From positions 51,090,001 to 51,150,000 of the forward strand of contig CM060731.1 of the NCBI GenBank assembly GCA_030704615.1: a stretch of DNA of 60,000 bases, read 5' to 3'. The translations under genes and the position numbers were made by a program. A model generated the notes under the pieces. That model saw nothing but the letters and a program-made list of their open reading frames with translations. It did no database searches and was not told the DNA's origin. This stretch comes from Takakia lepidozioides. Lineage: Eukaryota > Streptophyta > Takakiopsida > Takakiales > Takakiaceae. Below are positions 1 through 12,500 of the stretch, one piece after another. Position 1 is the first letter of the stretch. Every line of letters starts with the position of its first letter.

Positions 1-239
1 GCCTTGGATGACATGTACTGTTTTTCCATCCTACTGATGGACCTTCTCCAACTTGATGAACTTATTACCTTTTTTCATCTAAACCAGATGAAAAATGCAG
101 CTTATGATGACCCTGGAGAATTGTTTAATTACCCTTAATTATGGCTAATTAAGAAGTAAAACCCTAACCCCTACCCTATAACCTACGGTTTAAACCTAGC
201 TAACGGATGACATCCGTCGGGTTTTTGAGTTAAAGGGTG
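1..239. other. No gene; flank with a CATC/GATG palindrome
   Basis: No coding potential was recognised. Bases 75-101 contain an imperfect palindrome, TTTTTTCATCT then AACCAGATGAAAAA. Related palindromes recur at about 246-266, 28384-28412 and 54723-54746. A second short inverted pair (GGATGACATCC) lies near 205. The stretch may be the end of a repeat that starts outside the window. Confidence 0.4.
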
Positions 240-2340
240 TTGATTATTCATCCCCCACGGATGAAAAATCGGGCGTTGCCCTAGGGTGTCTCTCCCGCCG
301 TCAGCTGCACTCCTCGTGCTGCTGTGCTCGCGGGCTGAGAAGTTATGGCGTCTGAGCTCTGCTGCTACCCTGTCTGCTACTTCGTGTCCATGTCGGACGA
401 GCTCCTGGGGATGCGCAATGGCGGCGTCTTGTCTCTTCTCACAGGCGGGAGACCCCGCTGTGATGGCATCATCTCTTTCCCTCCTCTGGCTTTTATGTTT
501 CGCAGCGGCGCTTGGGTGGGGAAGTATATATCTCTCTCTCCCTTCTTAAACCTAGCATTTGTATGCTTCGCTTCTCCTTAGCTGTGCTGGAGGTGGCTTG
601 TTGGTGGCGATGGCGCAGAGTTACCTTCCCCAATCGCTCAAGGTGCTTTGGGTGATTAGGGTCCCTTTTACTTCATGTTTTTCTCTCTTGCTTTTGGGGT
701 TCTTAGTTGACATCGATGACAAGTGTAGGGGTCTATGATTCACCTAGGGTTCCACAATCCTCACTAACCCATTGGTTTTTGTGGGGGCTTGTGATGGGAC
801 CAGGTGAGGATCCCTACTTGCTTTGAATTCTCTCGAGCTTGCAGACAGCAAAAGAAACATATTGTTGCTGCCTACAGCCCCGATTTCGGCCCGCTTGCTC
901 CCGGTTTGACATGAGGACACTTGCTTTTGACTTATGTTTTGATGCTGCTGATGGAGCATCTCGGCCTGGCAGCCTTGTCTCGTGCAGCACAACATGTGAA
1001 TCCTACCCTGTCTTGAATCTTTGACAGCTTTGCCTGTGGATTTTTAGACTAGGTCTTTTATTGGCCTTAAAAGAGGATTGATGATGTAAGGATAAAGGCA
1101 TCAGTGGCTATTAGGTTCTAAGGATGAGGAGGTCTGGTTTTTGTAAAAGAAGACAGCCTGATAAGGCAATGACAGGCCGTTTTCAGACCTGGATTTGTTG
1201 TGGAATGGAGCATAGTGAGGTGTTATTTGCAAAACATGGCATTAGCCTCATGTGAAACAGTGATGGTAAGCTCTAAAGGACTCTGGCCAGTGATTAGTTA
1301 CTTTATTTTTCCATATGAACATCCACCTACATTGTATGATTTATCTTGGCCAAGTGGGCTTGGTCTTGGGTACTCAAATTGTATGTGTGTCCATATCTGG
1401 GTGCTGTGACAGGGCAGACTTTTCTTCCATGCCAAAATGCCTTACATGATGCATATCTTGGGGCAACTGTACATGATGTAGAATGAAGTCGCAGTCAGTC
1501 TTGTCATGCCCAAAGTGATCACTTGGTTGCATGTTTGGAGTCTAATTTACTGCAGGCTGGGCGCAAATGTCTTGTGTACACAGGTCCTGAATCTGTACAA
1601 TGACAGGCTGTTCTTACCTACCCAAAAGGCCTTGCACGATGCAAGCTTTGGGTGCTTACATTTGGCCAAATGTGAAGCTACAACATGGCTTGCCATGCCC
1701 AAGAAGTTTACTTGGTGTCATGCCCGAAATGTAATTAATTACAGGCTGGTCCTTCCAGTTGATTGTGTGAACATTCCCTGAATGTGTTGTAGGGCAGGCT
1801 GTTCTTACCTACCTTGCATAATGCTTGTCTTGGATCACCTCAAGGTACTTGTATATACATATCTTGGATCTATAATGTGACAAGAAGTTGCAGGCTGGTC
1901 CTTCAAGGTGCTTGTATGAACATACCTTGAATCTGTAGCAGGGCAGGCTGTTCTTACCTACCCAAGGAGCCTTGCATGGTGCATGTCTTGGGTTACTTAC
2001 AGGAATTTGAACATGCTGCAGCAATCTGATTTTTCAGTACACAAGATGTTTGCTTATATGCTTGTCTTGTTGTCATGACCTGTACATAAACAAACCCCAC
2101 CCTCCCACCTTGTTTTATCATGAATGATTAGGGTGAAAATCAACTGGGAAGTCATGACAAGAATGGAAGTGTTAGATGGTGGCCTGTTTATGGGCTGTTT
2201 ATGTCTTTAATTGACAATGACCCTAGTGGGTCTTGTCCATGTCTTGACATGACATGAGTATCTTCCCTCTTTTTTTTGCTGCTCACAAAAATAAACAAAC
2301 CACAAAGGAGAGAGGGTGCAGAAAAAGTTAAAAAGATTGT
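240..2340 (+). repeat. Left arm of a 2.1 kb diverged inverted repeat
   Basis: Read on the plus strand, this segment matches the reverse complement of 26340-28440 over most of its length, by eye around 75-85 percent with indels. Clear anchors are GATGAAAAATCGGG near 255, GACCAGGTGAGGATCC near 800, and the CATGTCTTGACATGACATGA stretch near 2240. No protein family was recognised. Bases 1500-2010 contain degenerate internal repeats built on GCAGGCTG, TTCTTACCTACC and CATGCCCAA motifs. The inner end abuts the 3' end of a minus-strand LINE. The element type is unknown; it could be two copies of one repeat or the termini of a larger unit. Confidence 0.65.
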
Positions 2341-2344
2341 ACTC

Positions 2345-2833
2345 ATAAGACGTTGTTTGCCGTAGCCTTGTGGCCATTGACCCCGCGCCCAGTTTGAGCG
2401 GAAACAAAAGGGACAGAATCTGCCTCTGTTAGGGGCTGACGTTGGACTTACCTTCATATATAGAATTTATCTGGGTTTTCCAGATATCCTCTACAAATCC
2501 CTTCACACAAGCATCAATTTGTTGTGTGTGATTTGCCCAATAACTAGGCCTCAGGAGGGCCTGGGCTTTTGGCTCAGCCTTGAGACTTTCAAAGTTGGTA
2601 AACAGAGGTACATGCACAATTCCATTGTTAGATTTGAAGAGAGCATCTCTTTGGTGAGAGAACCCCGGACAGTGTATCAGAAAATGAGTACTATCTTCAG
2701 ATTGCCCACACAACGGGCAATTGCACTCTCCCTTTCCTCTCTGCTTCTGTTTGCTGTTCAAAGGTAGGCTTCCTGCCCTGAGTTTAAATTTTAGTCTAGT
2801 GCCGAGAGTGGGTAGACCCTTGAGGTCATCCAA
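2345..2833 (-). pseudogene. LINE ORF2 3' part (zinc-knuckle domain), downstream piece
   Basis: Minus-strand frame 2836-2429 encodes the C-terminal tail of a non-LTR retrotransposon polyprotein. A zf-RVT-type knuckle is visible: C-x-C-PLCGQSEDSTHFLIHCP, that is CxxC followed by H and C. After the stop near 2429 come about 80 bases of tail, then the repeat arm. The upstream half of the ORF lies at 15306-15605. The CACTA insertion starts right after the codons for the residues before DDLKGLPTLG, and the frame is continuous across the insertion if one CAA is counted. This is a dead, interrupted LINE copy whose clade I cannot assign. The bases from 2345 to 2428 are assigned to the LINE tail by inference. 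Confidence 0.75.
2831..2833. repeat. CACTA target-site duplication, left (CAA)
   Basis: CAA immediately precedes CACTACAAG. The same CAA follows the right terminus at 15303-15305. A 3-bp duplication is the CACTA superfamily rule, and it restores the interrupted LINE frame. Confidence 0.85.
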
Positions 2834-2857
2834 CACTACAAGAGATGAGCGTTTTTA
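2834..2857 (+). repeat. CACTA left terminal inverted repeat
   Basis: This is 24 bp starting CACTACAAGAGATGAGCG. It pairs with 15279-15302 with a single G/C difference at base 9. Confidence 0.9.
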
Positions 2858-3175
2858 GGACTACGGGTTTGGCGGAGTCATAAAAACTGCACTAGGTACA
2901 TGACTACAGAGCGCTGAAATGCATTACAGTTTTAGTTTTATGACTTTGTAGTAATGGATATCACTACATGACTCCAGAAAGTTAGGGAGCATTGGTCAAA
3001 CATTGTTGACCATGATGACAGGGATGGTTTATATGACTAGTGTGATATGTTTGACTACACGTGGACGACGTTTCATGGAATCTTATGACTCCATGACTGA
3101 AGATGGTTTTAGAGCTCTATTTATACGACTACATCACTACACGTGTCATTTTGAAGGCACATATAATGCAAATGA
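2858..3175. repeat. CACTA left subterminal repeat region
   Basis: Short motifs recur in both orientations: GGACTACG, CATGACTAC, TTATGACT, CATGACTCC, ATATGACTAG, ACACGTGGA and ACACGTGTCA. They match the motifs of the right end (14580-15278). In En/Spm such repeats bind the TNPA protein; that role is inferred here. Confidence 0.65.
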
Positions 3176-5460
3176 GGTTGCCCATTAGGTTTAAAAAAGT
3201 TAAAATTTTTGCTAATAAGGTTGCCCATTAGTGTAATCGTGAACAGAAAGGAGGGCTGGGACTTGGCGTCTTTTTGTCTCCTGCGCCACACCACATAGCT
3301 GAGGGATGGAACGCGATGATAGCAGGATATGCAGGGGCGTGAGATGGAGGCGTTGAGCAAATGATGCACGAAGGAGGAGAGGAGGAGGAGACGAGACGAG
3401 ACGAGGACAAGCGAGCTCGCCGTTCTTGGGACAGACAGCTTGGTCTTAGCAAGCGTGTTTCAATCTCTGACTACTCATCTACGCCGTAGTGGTTCGATCT
3501 GACAGACCAATCCGACATTACCTGACTACAGACATAAGCAGCACACACAAGAGGTCATCGGTCAAATCCTCCATGGGTCAGGACAGGTCAAGGACAATGT
3601 GGTAGGGCACCTTCTTCTTCAACCTATTTCAGCCTGTGTTGCCCTCTCATCAGACTCGGCCGCAAGATGCATATTGAATTCTGTAAGTCGTTGGGTACAT
3701 CTATGGTGGTTTGGAGTGACTTTGGCAAGTTACTTTGGCAGCAGGGAAGTATCCAAAAACATATAATAGAGGTGAGGAGAAGTGGTGGGGTGAACACTTT
3801 CCGACCCCAATGGTGGGACAATGGAGACAAAAAGGCGAATGCCTGTTGGACTACAGAGAGAAGCAGATCCATTTCAGATTGTGATAAGTAGGGGTTGGGG
3901 TGTTTTGGGGAAAACTCCACACCAGTATGGTTGGGGTGTTTGCTGGTAGAATTGTAGGCTGTCAGAGGCATGGATAGCTGAAGGAGCAGGGATAGAGTGT
4001 GGGTCCACATTCATCCAAGAGGGCTGGATTTCAAGCTCCACATTACCTATGATTCCCTGTGGAAGGATAGGTACAAGAAACCTACATGGGTAGATGGTCA
4101 ACTGGAAGCGACATGTTGTACTATATGTCATTACTGTACTATATGTCATTCCAGAGACTGTCATTGTTGGTCCATGTGTTTTACAACAATGCTATCAATA
4201 TAAGACTCCTGGTTCGCATTGGAAGCTCAATCCCTGCAAGTTCATTGTGTGTGAAGCTCAAACTTGCGATTTGAAGGATCTTGTAGCCAAGTTCATTCAA
4301 CCGGAAAGGAGAAATTCTGAAAGCTCCCAAATTTGATGTGGGCAAGCTTATGGAGGTAAGACTTAGCGTCCCTCCTCTAATGTAAGTGTTGGATAAGTTT
4401 CATTTAGTGTCGACCTTCACTGCATATATTGGCTCTTTTCTTGGCTGGTTTCATATTTCTTGGCTGGTATGCTGTTGGTTGGCTTCTTTCATTCACGTGT
4501 GTAGTGGAAGGGGAGAAGTACTTTCCTAAGTTCTGCTGCAACAATGTCTTTTTCCAACCTAGATGTTTTCGATGGATACAAATTGAAGTGTTTTGAATGT
4601 TGCTACAATACTATAATAAAGTGGAGGGTGCTGAATGCAGTTGGCTTTGCTTCGTGCAGGCATAATCCAGGGAAATGTGGACATAGCTGAAACCCCATGA
4701 TAGCATTTCCAGAGGACGGTGTGGATGGCCTCACAATCCAACATGCAAAATCCATGACAATGGGAGCTGGCTGAATGGGCAAACAGGTTAAGTGGCGAAC
4801 AAGCCACGTCACTGGTACATAGTTGCATGCTTACATAGTACATGAAAGCGTACTATATGTCATTCCCGAAATTGACCATGTTGGTCCATGTATTTTACAA
4901 CAATGCTATCAATAAAAGACCAATGGTTCGCATTGGAAACTCTATCCCCGTAAGTGGCTTGTGCGTGATGCTCAAACTTGTGATTTGAAGGATCTTATAC
5001 CCAGTTCATTGCAGAGGTCATTGGAAAAGACATTGAGAAGGCAACAGCCGTTATCTATAATCTACAGATCCCCTTCAATTTCATGTGGGAAAGCCGGCTG
5101 GCTGGAGGTCTAGTCTCACTTTCACTCATCTAATGTCAGTGTTGTATCCATTGCAATGTGGAGATGTTTGAAACAACATTGGAGCATTTCCAGAGGATGG
5201 TTTGGATGGCCTTTCGTGGCATGTGCCGAATCCATGGCAAAAAAACATTGCAAGCAGAACCCATGGCAATGGTACCAGCACGGGTTGGTCCAAAGCCAAT
5301 TGCAACAACAAATGAATAAAGGGTGCTGAAAGGAAAGCACTCCATAATTGATCATAAAATCCAGTGTCCAAGCATGATATCTTAATGGGAATGCGAAGGG
5401 AGTGTTACACCTTAAACTATCATGCATGGTCTATAACTGGAGTGCACAAATCGCGCATAT
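3176..5460. other. CACTA internal non-coding region, 3' of the TNP2 gene
   Basis: No protein family was recognised. Two related stretches, about 4110-4350 and 4850-5060, share a block (ACTATATGTCATTCC, TTTTACAACAATGCTATCAATA, GAAGGATCTT), so this region contains an internal direct duplication of about 200 bp at a spacing of roughly 715 bp. A purine-rich GAGGAGGAGACGAGACGAGACGAGG run lies at 3375-3400. Confidence 0.45.
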
Positions 5461-8400
5461 CTAATCTTCATCATCCTCATCTATGTCTGGGTCACTACAT
5501 GTATCATTGTCTTCATCACAGACTTCAACTTCTCCAAGGGTTGGCTGAACATCATCACCACGTATACGGGGTGCTCGGAGGTACAAGGAGGCCACCTGCT
5601 CTGGAGTAACCGGTACCGCTCGGCTGCATGTTGGGCCATCAGTAACCACAGTCTCCTCTAGTCTTTGTGGGGCTAACAATCCTTCCACTTCCGCCACATC
5701 ATCATTATCAATTGATATGTCGCAGACCACTCTACGTGCTCGGGGGCTCTTTTCCAGGACGACTTTCACCCCGGCTCCTTCACACCAATCAGAAAAAAAA
5801 CACTTGATCAACCTGGCCAGGAAACACAAAAGGTTGCTCAGAAGGTGGAAGCATACGGTTAAAATTGACAAGTGTGAAGCCAGCGTCATCCTGCTTCATT
5901 GACATAGGTTGACGACCCACGCGACTCGCCCGTACCCACGAACACAAAAACACTATAGGCTGTGTTGGCCATAGTCAATTTGCAAAATCTCCCTTATAAG
6001 ACCCACATATCTTGTAGGTTCCTCCATGTCATTGCCTGAATTGTTGGTAATGGGCTGGTGCTGGAAAACAGATGAGACTCCACAATCAAAAGACACCATA
6101 CTTGTTGTGTTCATGCGGGGGATGTAACCCTGTAAGGTTACCATACGCTGTCATACTCTTGAATGACAGGGTAGTAAATGATGGAGGTTGAAAGATCCAG
6201 TAATTCCTCATGTGTTGTAGGATCAAGCCCATCTGATTGAATTGAGAGATGATCCCGTACACCTTGAGGGAGCCAACAACACAATGGAGGACAAGGATGC
6301 AAATCAGGAGGGTACTGAATTGCAGTGGATTGCTCATGCCTTCCAGCCCTTGCTCCTCACGAAACAAGCGTCGTCTGGCTTCTATCCGTGTGGACTCTGC
6401 TTCATATATCCTGTCACAATCCGAGGGTCAGCCAGGAGATTGACAGAGGTGGCGTGGGAGACTTGAAAAGACGTCATATGCCAACTAATGATAAATGATT
6501 AAAACTTGGAAATCTGAATGTCAATGAAGTAGATTTCTTACCCCAACATGACTGATAGACGAGGATGGTTCTGAATGATGTACTCATGTACAATATCATA
6601 CAGGTCATTCAATTTCGGGCTTTAGAACTTCCTTCCACAACTTCACGTTCCACAGATTCTGCCTCATCTGCATCCCACACCCTTCGTACACTCCATCAAT
6701 CCTGCCATATACTCTGTGCAAAAACCAATGCTTCTTCAAATTGGTATCCTTCTGCCATGCTCCCCTCGGCCTTGCCATGTTTCTTACGTAGCCCTTCATA
6801 TCTTTCGTTGCCCGCTCCATGGGGTACATCCAACGAGATGTTAAGGGCCCGCATAAAGTACAACTCATCCACTAGGTGAACAACCAGATGTGTCATCACA
6901 TCAAAAAAATGATGGTGGGAACTCCTTCTCTATAAGACACAGAGTGAGAACTGCTTCAGTTCTCAATTCTTCATACTCTACAGGATTCACCACTTTTGCA
7001 CACAACTTCTAAAATACACGACATACTCGCAAAATGGCCCTTCGAGGACCCTTGGCATGAGCCCACGGATAGCAAGCGGTATAATTTGCTGCATGAGCAC
7101 ATGATAGTCATTGATTTCATGCCTGACAACTTCTTCTTCACCACATGCTTTTTGAAAGCTGATGCGTAGCCTGTTGGCACTTTCAAGTTCTGCACAATCT
7201 CAGAAAGACTTGTAACTCAGCCTCAGTGGGACATAAGGGGCAGGAGGCATAATTAACGTATCTGCTCTGTCAAGATCACGTTGTAGCCACAATTCCGGGC
7301 GCATCCCAAGTAGCTCCAAATCACGGCGAACTTCAATGTGTCTTTCTCACCAAAGCTATAGTTAATAATATTTTAAGCAAAGTTTTCTCGCCCAATGCAT
7401 TGCGTCAAACGTGTGGCGGATGAGGAGACCCTACAAAATGAACACATAAGCAATTGAGCATTTACTCATCACAATTTAAACAGAAAACGCAAAAATGTAC
7501 ACAGCCAATTTAAAGGCCATGAAGGAATTACCTCCCAATAAGGTAAGACATATAAAATTGACAATCGCTTAACTCCATGAGTTTTTGCTGGGTCTGTCCT
7601 GCTATCTGGCGTCCCTCCGTTTTTCCACCCATGCAGTGCGAGCTGTTGCAAGGTCCTTGATTTGTGTTTCCAGTCTGCGTTTTTGGAGGAGTTCCATGCT
7701 CAGTAGCGCCATTGAACATTCTTGACCTTCTATATGGATGATTGCGGGCCAAAAATCTTCGGTGGCCTAGGAAAACAATTTTTCCACATGTGTGTAACTG
7801 CTGTGAAGTCACCCCGGGTCCACAAGCTGGACAACCAGCATAACCTTTCGTCACTTGACCTGAGAGCAAGCCATATGCAGGGTAGTCATGGATTGACCAC
7901 ATCAACACTGCCCTCAGTGTGAATTCGCGTTGACCACGAGGACGGGAAACATCATGAGCTGCAATCCCTCTCCATAGTTCCAATAGCTCTTCCACTAGGG
8001 GCATCAGGTAAACATCTACGTTGTCCGAGGTAACAGACTCCTTACCAGGAATCAGTAGCGCTAACATGACAAAGAACTTTTTGGTCATTAACCACGGAGG
8101 CAGATTGTAATTGACCAAGAGAACGGGCCATGTGCTCCAACTTGTGGATTGAGCTCCGTAGGGATTTACACCGTCTAAGGCCAATCCAAATCGCAGAGAT
8201 CGTGGCTCTGCAGCAAAATCCGCAAATGTGGTGTCAATGTGTCTCCATGCTTTGCTATCAGCTGGATGTCGAACCAACCCATCCTGGCTCTTATGTCTGT
8301 CGTGCCATGTCATGAGGTTAGCGATCGATTTACATCGGTACATACGTTTCAACCTTGGAATGACAGGGAAGTGTCGCAATACTTTCTTGGGCACACTTCC

Positions 8401-9458
8401 ACGACCTGGAATGTAACGGGAACTGCGGCACACTGGGCAAATGTCTACATTCTCATACTCCCCACGGAAGAGTACACAACCACGCTCACAGGCATGAATC
8501 ATCGTGTACTGCAATCCCATCTTGGCAATCATGGTTTTTGCTTCATAGTGAGTTTTCGGCAATGAATTCTCTTTAGGCAAAAAACTCTTACGCAACAATC
8601 CCAGAAGCTCATCCACAAATGCATTGGTGCACTTGTGGGTAGTGCATGCGTTCAGCAACGTCAAAGTTGCTTGCAGCCGGCTGATGGAGCACCCTTCAAA
8701 AAGTGGACATTGCGACGCTCGGAAGAGTTTATCATACTCGGGATCAACGTGCAGGTGAGCATTCTCATCAAATTCATTGTCTCCGGAATCGTCGAGATCA
8801 TCGTCATGATCGGCAAATGTGTGATCGGTTCCACCATGAATGGGGTCCTCTCTGTTTGCATCTGCAAAGAGAAACGCTTCCTGCAATGCACGCTGCATTT
8901 CTACCTCCAATCCACCACTCTCATCTGCGTTCTCTGTGACATTGGGCTCCCGCTGTGCCGCAGGGCCTTCGTCTTCATCATCTCTGAATATTCACATCCC
9001 TGCATCCCAATAGTCATCTTGTGAGTGGACCAACAACGATGTGACACTTGTTCATATTATTGGGACCAATGAAAACACGACATGTGCATTAATTAAAGTG
9101 ATAACGGAAGTGGCGTAGTCATACTCACGTCTGTATCTTATGACTTCTTGACTACAATCACCCAACGAAATGTCGACATGTGGAGAAGAGGATCGTTGCA
9201 TTCAAAATTCAAACTAAAGTGCTGAAGGGAAAGTGACGATCTTACCGGAAGAGAACAGCGTTGGAGAAGAGGATCCCTCCCGTGTATCATGTAATGATTC
9301 CTCACTGTTTCCAACAAGAGTACTTTTCCTCCATGACACTCATCGCAGTTGCATAGCATTTTTGTATGCCCATTCCTTGTGGCATAAGCTTCTTCCATTC
9401 GCCATAGACGGTCATCTATTCTACGCCTACGCATCCGTTCGCCACCTGCACTGTACAT
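5461..9458 (-). pseudogene. CACTA TNP2-type transposase, degenerate multi-exon gene
   Basis: The gene encodes the catalytic transposase of the CACTA element. Exon 1 (9458-9246) starts at an ATG and holds the transposase-associated domain (NGHTKMLCNCDECHGG, then TVRNHYMIHGRDP). It ends CCG|GTAAGA. Exon 2 (about 9009-7532) holds the acidic linker and the TNP2 core, including DICPVCRSSRY, the FGLALDGVNPYG segment, LVEELLELWRGI and GCPACG; it ends LPYWE|GTAATT. Downstream, 7432-6600 continues with RHTFDAMHW, GYASAFKKHV, SGMKS and a DUF4218 block (MTHLVVHLVDEL, RWMYPMER, EGSMAEGY). The tail at 6144-5461 has a DUF4216-like block (FTLVNFNR, then SDWCEGAGVKVVLEKSPR) and an acidic C terminus. At least five frame changes or stops are visible, for example near 7640, 7370, 6850 and 5800. 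It is not likely to be functional as read. Confidence 0.88.
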
Positions 9459-9583
9459 GCTTTGAACGTCACCCCTTCCCTCTTTGCATGCTACGCACAG
9501 TGCATTGTCTCTAGTTTTGCACCAGCTGCCAATGTGCTATTTCTATATCTATAGTATACTATAAGTATCGTTTCTGAGTGTCC
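9459..9583. promoter_or_regulatory. Short divergent promoter between the two CACTA genes
   Basis: Only 125 bp separates the start of the TNP2 frame (9458, minus) from the first ATG of the TNPA-like gene (9584, plus). The gap contains TATAGTATACTATA at 9550-9563, a perfect 14-bp palindrome that could serve as a TATA element for either direction. A bidirectional promoter role is inferred. Confidence 0.45.
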
Positions 9584-12500
9584 ATGGTGAAGCGGAAGGT
9601 CTTCGAAGTGACAGTCCCTCTCACTGAGTACGAGAAGTTCCGAGAGCGCCGGATTGCTGCCATAAAGGGTGGAAGCAACGTTCAAGCAGTCGATAGATGG
9701 GTGAGTTTAGTTCCTGACTTTGGATACCCACCCACTAAACTTGCGATTTGCCTTATCCTCTAACCTTCCTACAGCGATCATAAGCTTCATAGCACAAATG
9801 GGGGCGAGTAGCTGCGACTTGTACAAACAGAGAGGCAAACAACATGCAGTGAGTGACGATTAGGTTTGAGGAGGGTGTGTCATTAGGCGGGAGATGTCCG
9901 CCGTCATTCGTGGGCAGGCATTACGTCCTGGTAGGGTGCGGCTGTGGTTCAGCGTAGGCTTAAGAGTATTAGGGTATGTATGCTTACATTTGTTTGTGAT
10001 TGTTTGAGAGGGAGGTCATGGAGGTGTTTGTGCAGGCTTGCGGGAGCGAATCGCCCTCGCAAGCCACGCGCTCCGAAGGAAAAAGGTAGGGATCAAGGTC
10101 CTGCAAGGCAAAGTGCCAGACTGAAGACGATGAAGACTACGATTTTGCATGAGGGCTCTTCTGAGGACGATGAGGACGATCCACTCCTCCCACGCCAGTG
10201 CGAGGCGAGTGCGTCGTCGGCGGATGCCACGGCAAGCCGAGGAGAACATGCCCATGCTCATGTCGCAGGACAAAAACGCCCATCATCTACACTACGAACA
10301 CCTTCTCCGTCTGTGAGTTATAGTTCTTCACAATGACCATGATTCTAATTATGTATGTTTTTGGTAAAATCACGAAGAGATAGGGTATGTCTGTCAAGAC
10401 AGGGAAGTTGGACAATGCAGGGGTCAGCCAAGGCACAATCACAAATGATTTCCACTAGACAAGTTGAAGTGCCAAAGGCATGATGTCAGGCCAATGTAGA
10501 CTTCAGGTGTGTTCAAATTCTTTGCCCCATGAAACCAACGTCCTGGTACTAAGCTACAATGGCTACTTATAGAGATACTTGGGTTACTTATGCACCCAGA
10601 ATATCAGTAAAACTTGGAGGGATACTTCTCATGGACCCATCAGGTTTGTCCATTTGAATTCTTGCTATGGATTTCAGGAACACCCCATACCTAAGAGGGC
10701 TCAAAAATGTACTGGGAGGACATCATTGGGGCCAATCAAATTTGGGAGATTTACTGCCCAAGATCATACTGAGTTTTGGGTAATCTTGTCTTTACAAATG
10801 ATATGTGCTTCCAGTTTGTTTTGCCTGAATTCAAGGATTTGCTGCTTGCTGCCTATATGTATGTGTAATCACCCACATTGTACTGGGGAATTTCTTTTCA
10901 GGGCAAGCACAAGCGCACTGGATCCACGATCCCTGCTGCTAGCAATGGAGATGGCGCCCACAGAACGCAGGAGGTGGCCCTAACTCTCCCAACGTTGTGG
11001 GTTCTGTGCCACCAGTACCCCCACCTTATTATGGTATGCCTCAGTACCCACAGTCTGGCACTCAGTATGGTCAGGGTCAATATGGTGCTCCTCCATATGG
11101 GCAGTATGGCCAGTATCCTCCTCCACCATATTTGCCACCCCCTAATAGCTATGGGGGTGGCAGGCCACCGGAATATCCTCCTGCTTATGGACAGTATGGC
11201 CAGTATGGTCCTCGGCCTTCTGGCCAACAACCATGGCCACCAGTCCCTACTTGGCAGGATCCTGCTTTGAATTCTCCTGAGCGCACGGAGGTCTCTGAAG
11301 GAGGGGAGGGTGCCGTTTCAAAGAATGATAGAACCAATGCTTTAAGGAGGGCTAATAGCTCAGCCAAAATTGAAGCTGCCAAGGTCAAGGAAGAGAGAAT
11401 AGCTGCAGGTCTTCCTCCCACGGTGATTTTGACGAACCTCAAAGGAGCCCCGTATGGTCAGACCCGGAATGTATGGCACGCTGCCCTTAAAGGACAGGCT
11501 TATCGCAAGCTAGATTGTTCCCTTGCCATCAACAACCAACCTGATGAAGTTGTATACGAAATCAGAGATCACCTGGCTAAGCTATTTTCATATACGCCGC
11601 ACGAGTTAAAAGACTTCCACCTAAAACAAACAATTGGCAGAATAATGAAGAGCCAGCGTTATGAAGCACACACTGCGTGGTTGGGTGGTAAGGGGAAACC
11701 CATTACTGTATCTGACGAGGTATGGAACAAGCTTGTAAGTTACTGGCAGACAGAGGTGTTCCACAAAGTGTCGGGCAACATGAAGAAGGCAAATGGTGCA
11801 ATTCTGAATCCTACCAAGACTGGCCGTGGTGGGAAGGCAATGGTGGAAGCACGCTTGGTAAGTGGCATCATCACGACTCTGTATTTTGTTCCTCATTGAA
11901 TTGCTATGTGTATATAGTCAGCCCTCACATTGCTTACTGACTTGTGGCATGGGTTTGTTTGTGGCATGGATTAATTTGTAGGAAACACTATCAGGGTGCC
12001 CTCCTACATTATATGAAATTCAAGAGGGTTCAGTGTCACGGTTGTCAGCTGGGAGTGACAGGCGGGTAAGTGTGTTTTCCACGTTTGCTAGAGTGGTTGC
12101 TGCATCATAGGTTGCTAGGGTTTTTTTCACGCTTTTGGCCTGGGTTTTCTTTCCAATGGTTGTTCATGCTAGGTTTTTTTGGTTTGATTCATACTTGGGC
12201 AAGTTTTCATGGATTGGCAGGAGGGAAGTCTCGCATATTCTACAGTAGTTGGCAGGATGGATGGCTTGGACAAACTGGTGGAATCACAAGGACGTGACAT
12301 GGCAGAATTAAAATTACAGATGCAGAGTATGATTGAGTACCAGAAAGCCATTGTGACCAGATTGGGGATTAATCTACCAGGCGCAGGACCAGTGACATCT
12401 ACGATGGATACGTCTGCTGTGACAGTATCAAAATGTTTGGAATCCCAATTTCAGACGGTAACTGGTGCTCACTCTAAGCCCTTATGTCTTCCTGTCACTG

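Noticed and set aside
160-180. CCCTAACCCCTACCCTA as interstitial telomere repeat
   Set aside because: Only one or two imperfect units; plant-type CCCTAAA is not repeated.
11041-11230. Pro/Tyr/Gly/Gln-rich repeats as a separate cell-wall or annexin-like gene
   Set aside because: The stretch is within one exon and in frame with the Transposase_24-like region, so it is the low-complexity part of the TNPA-like protein.
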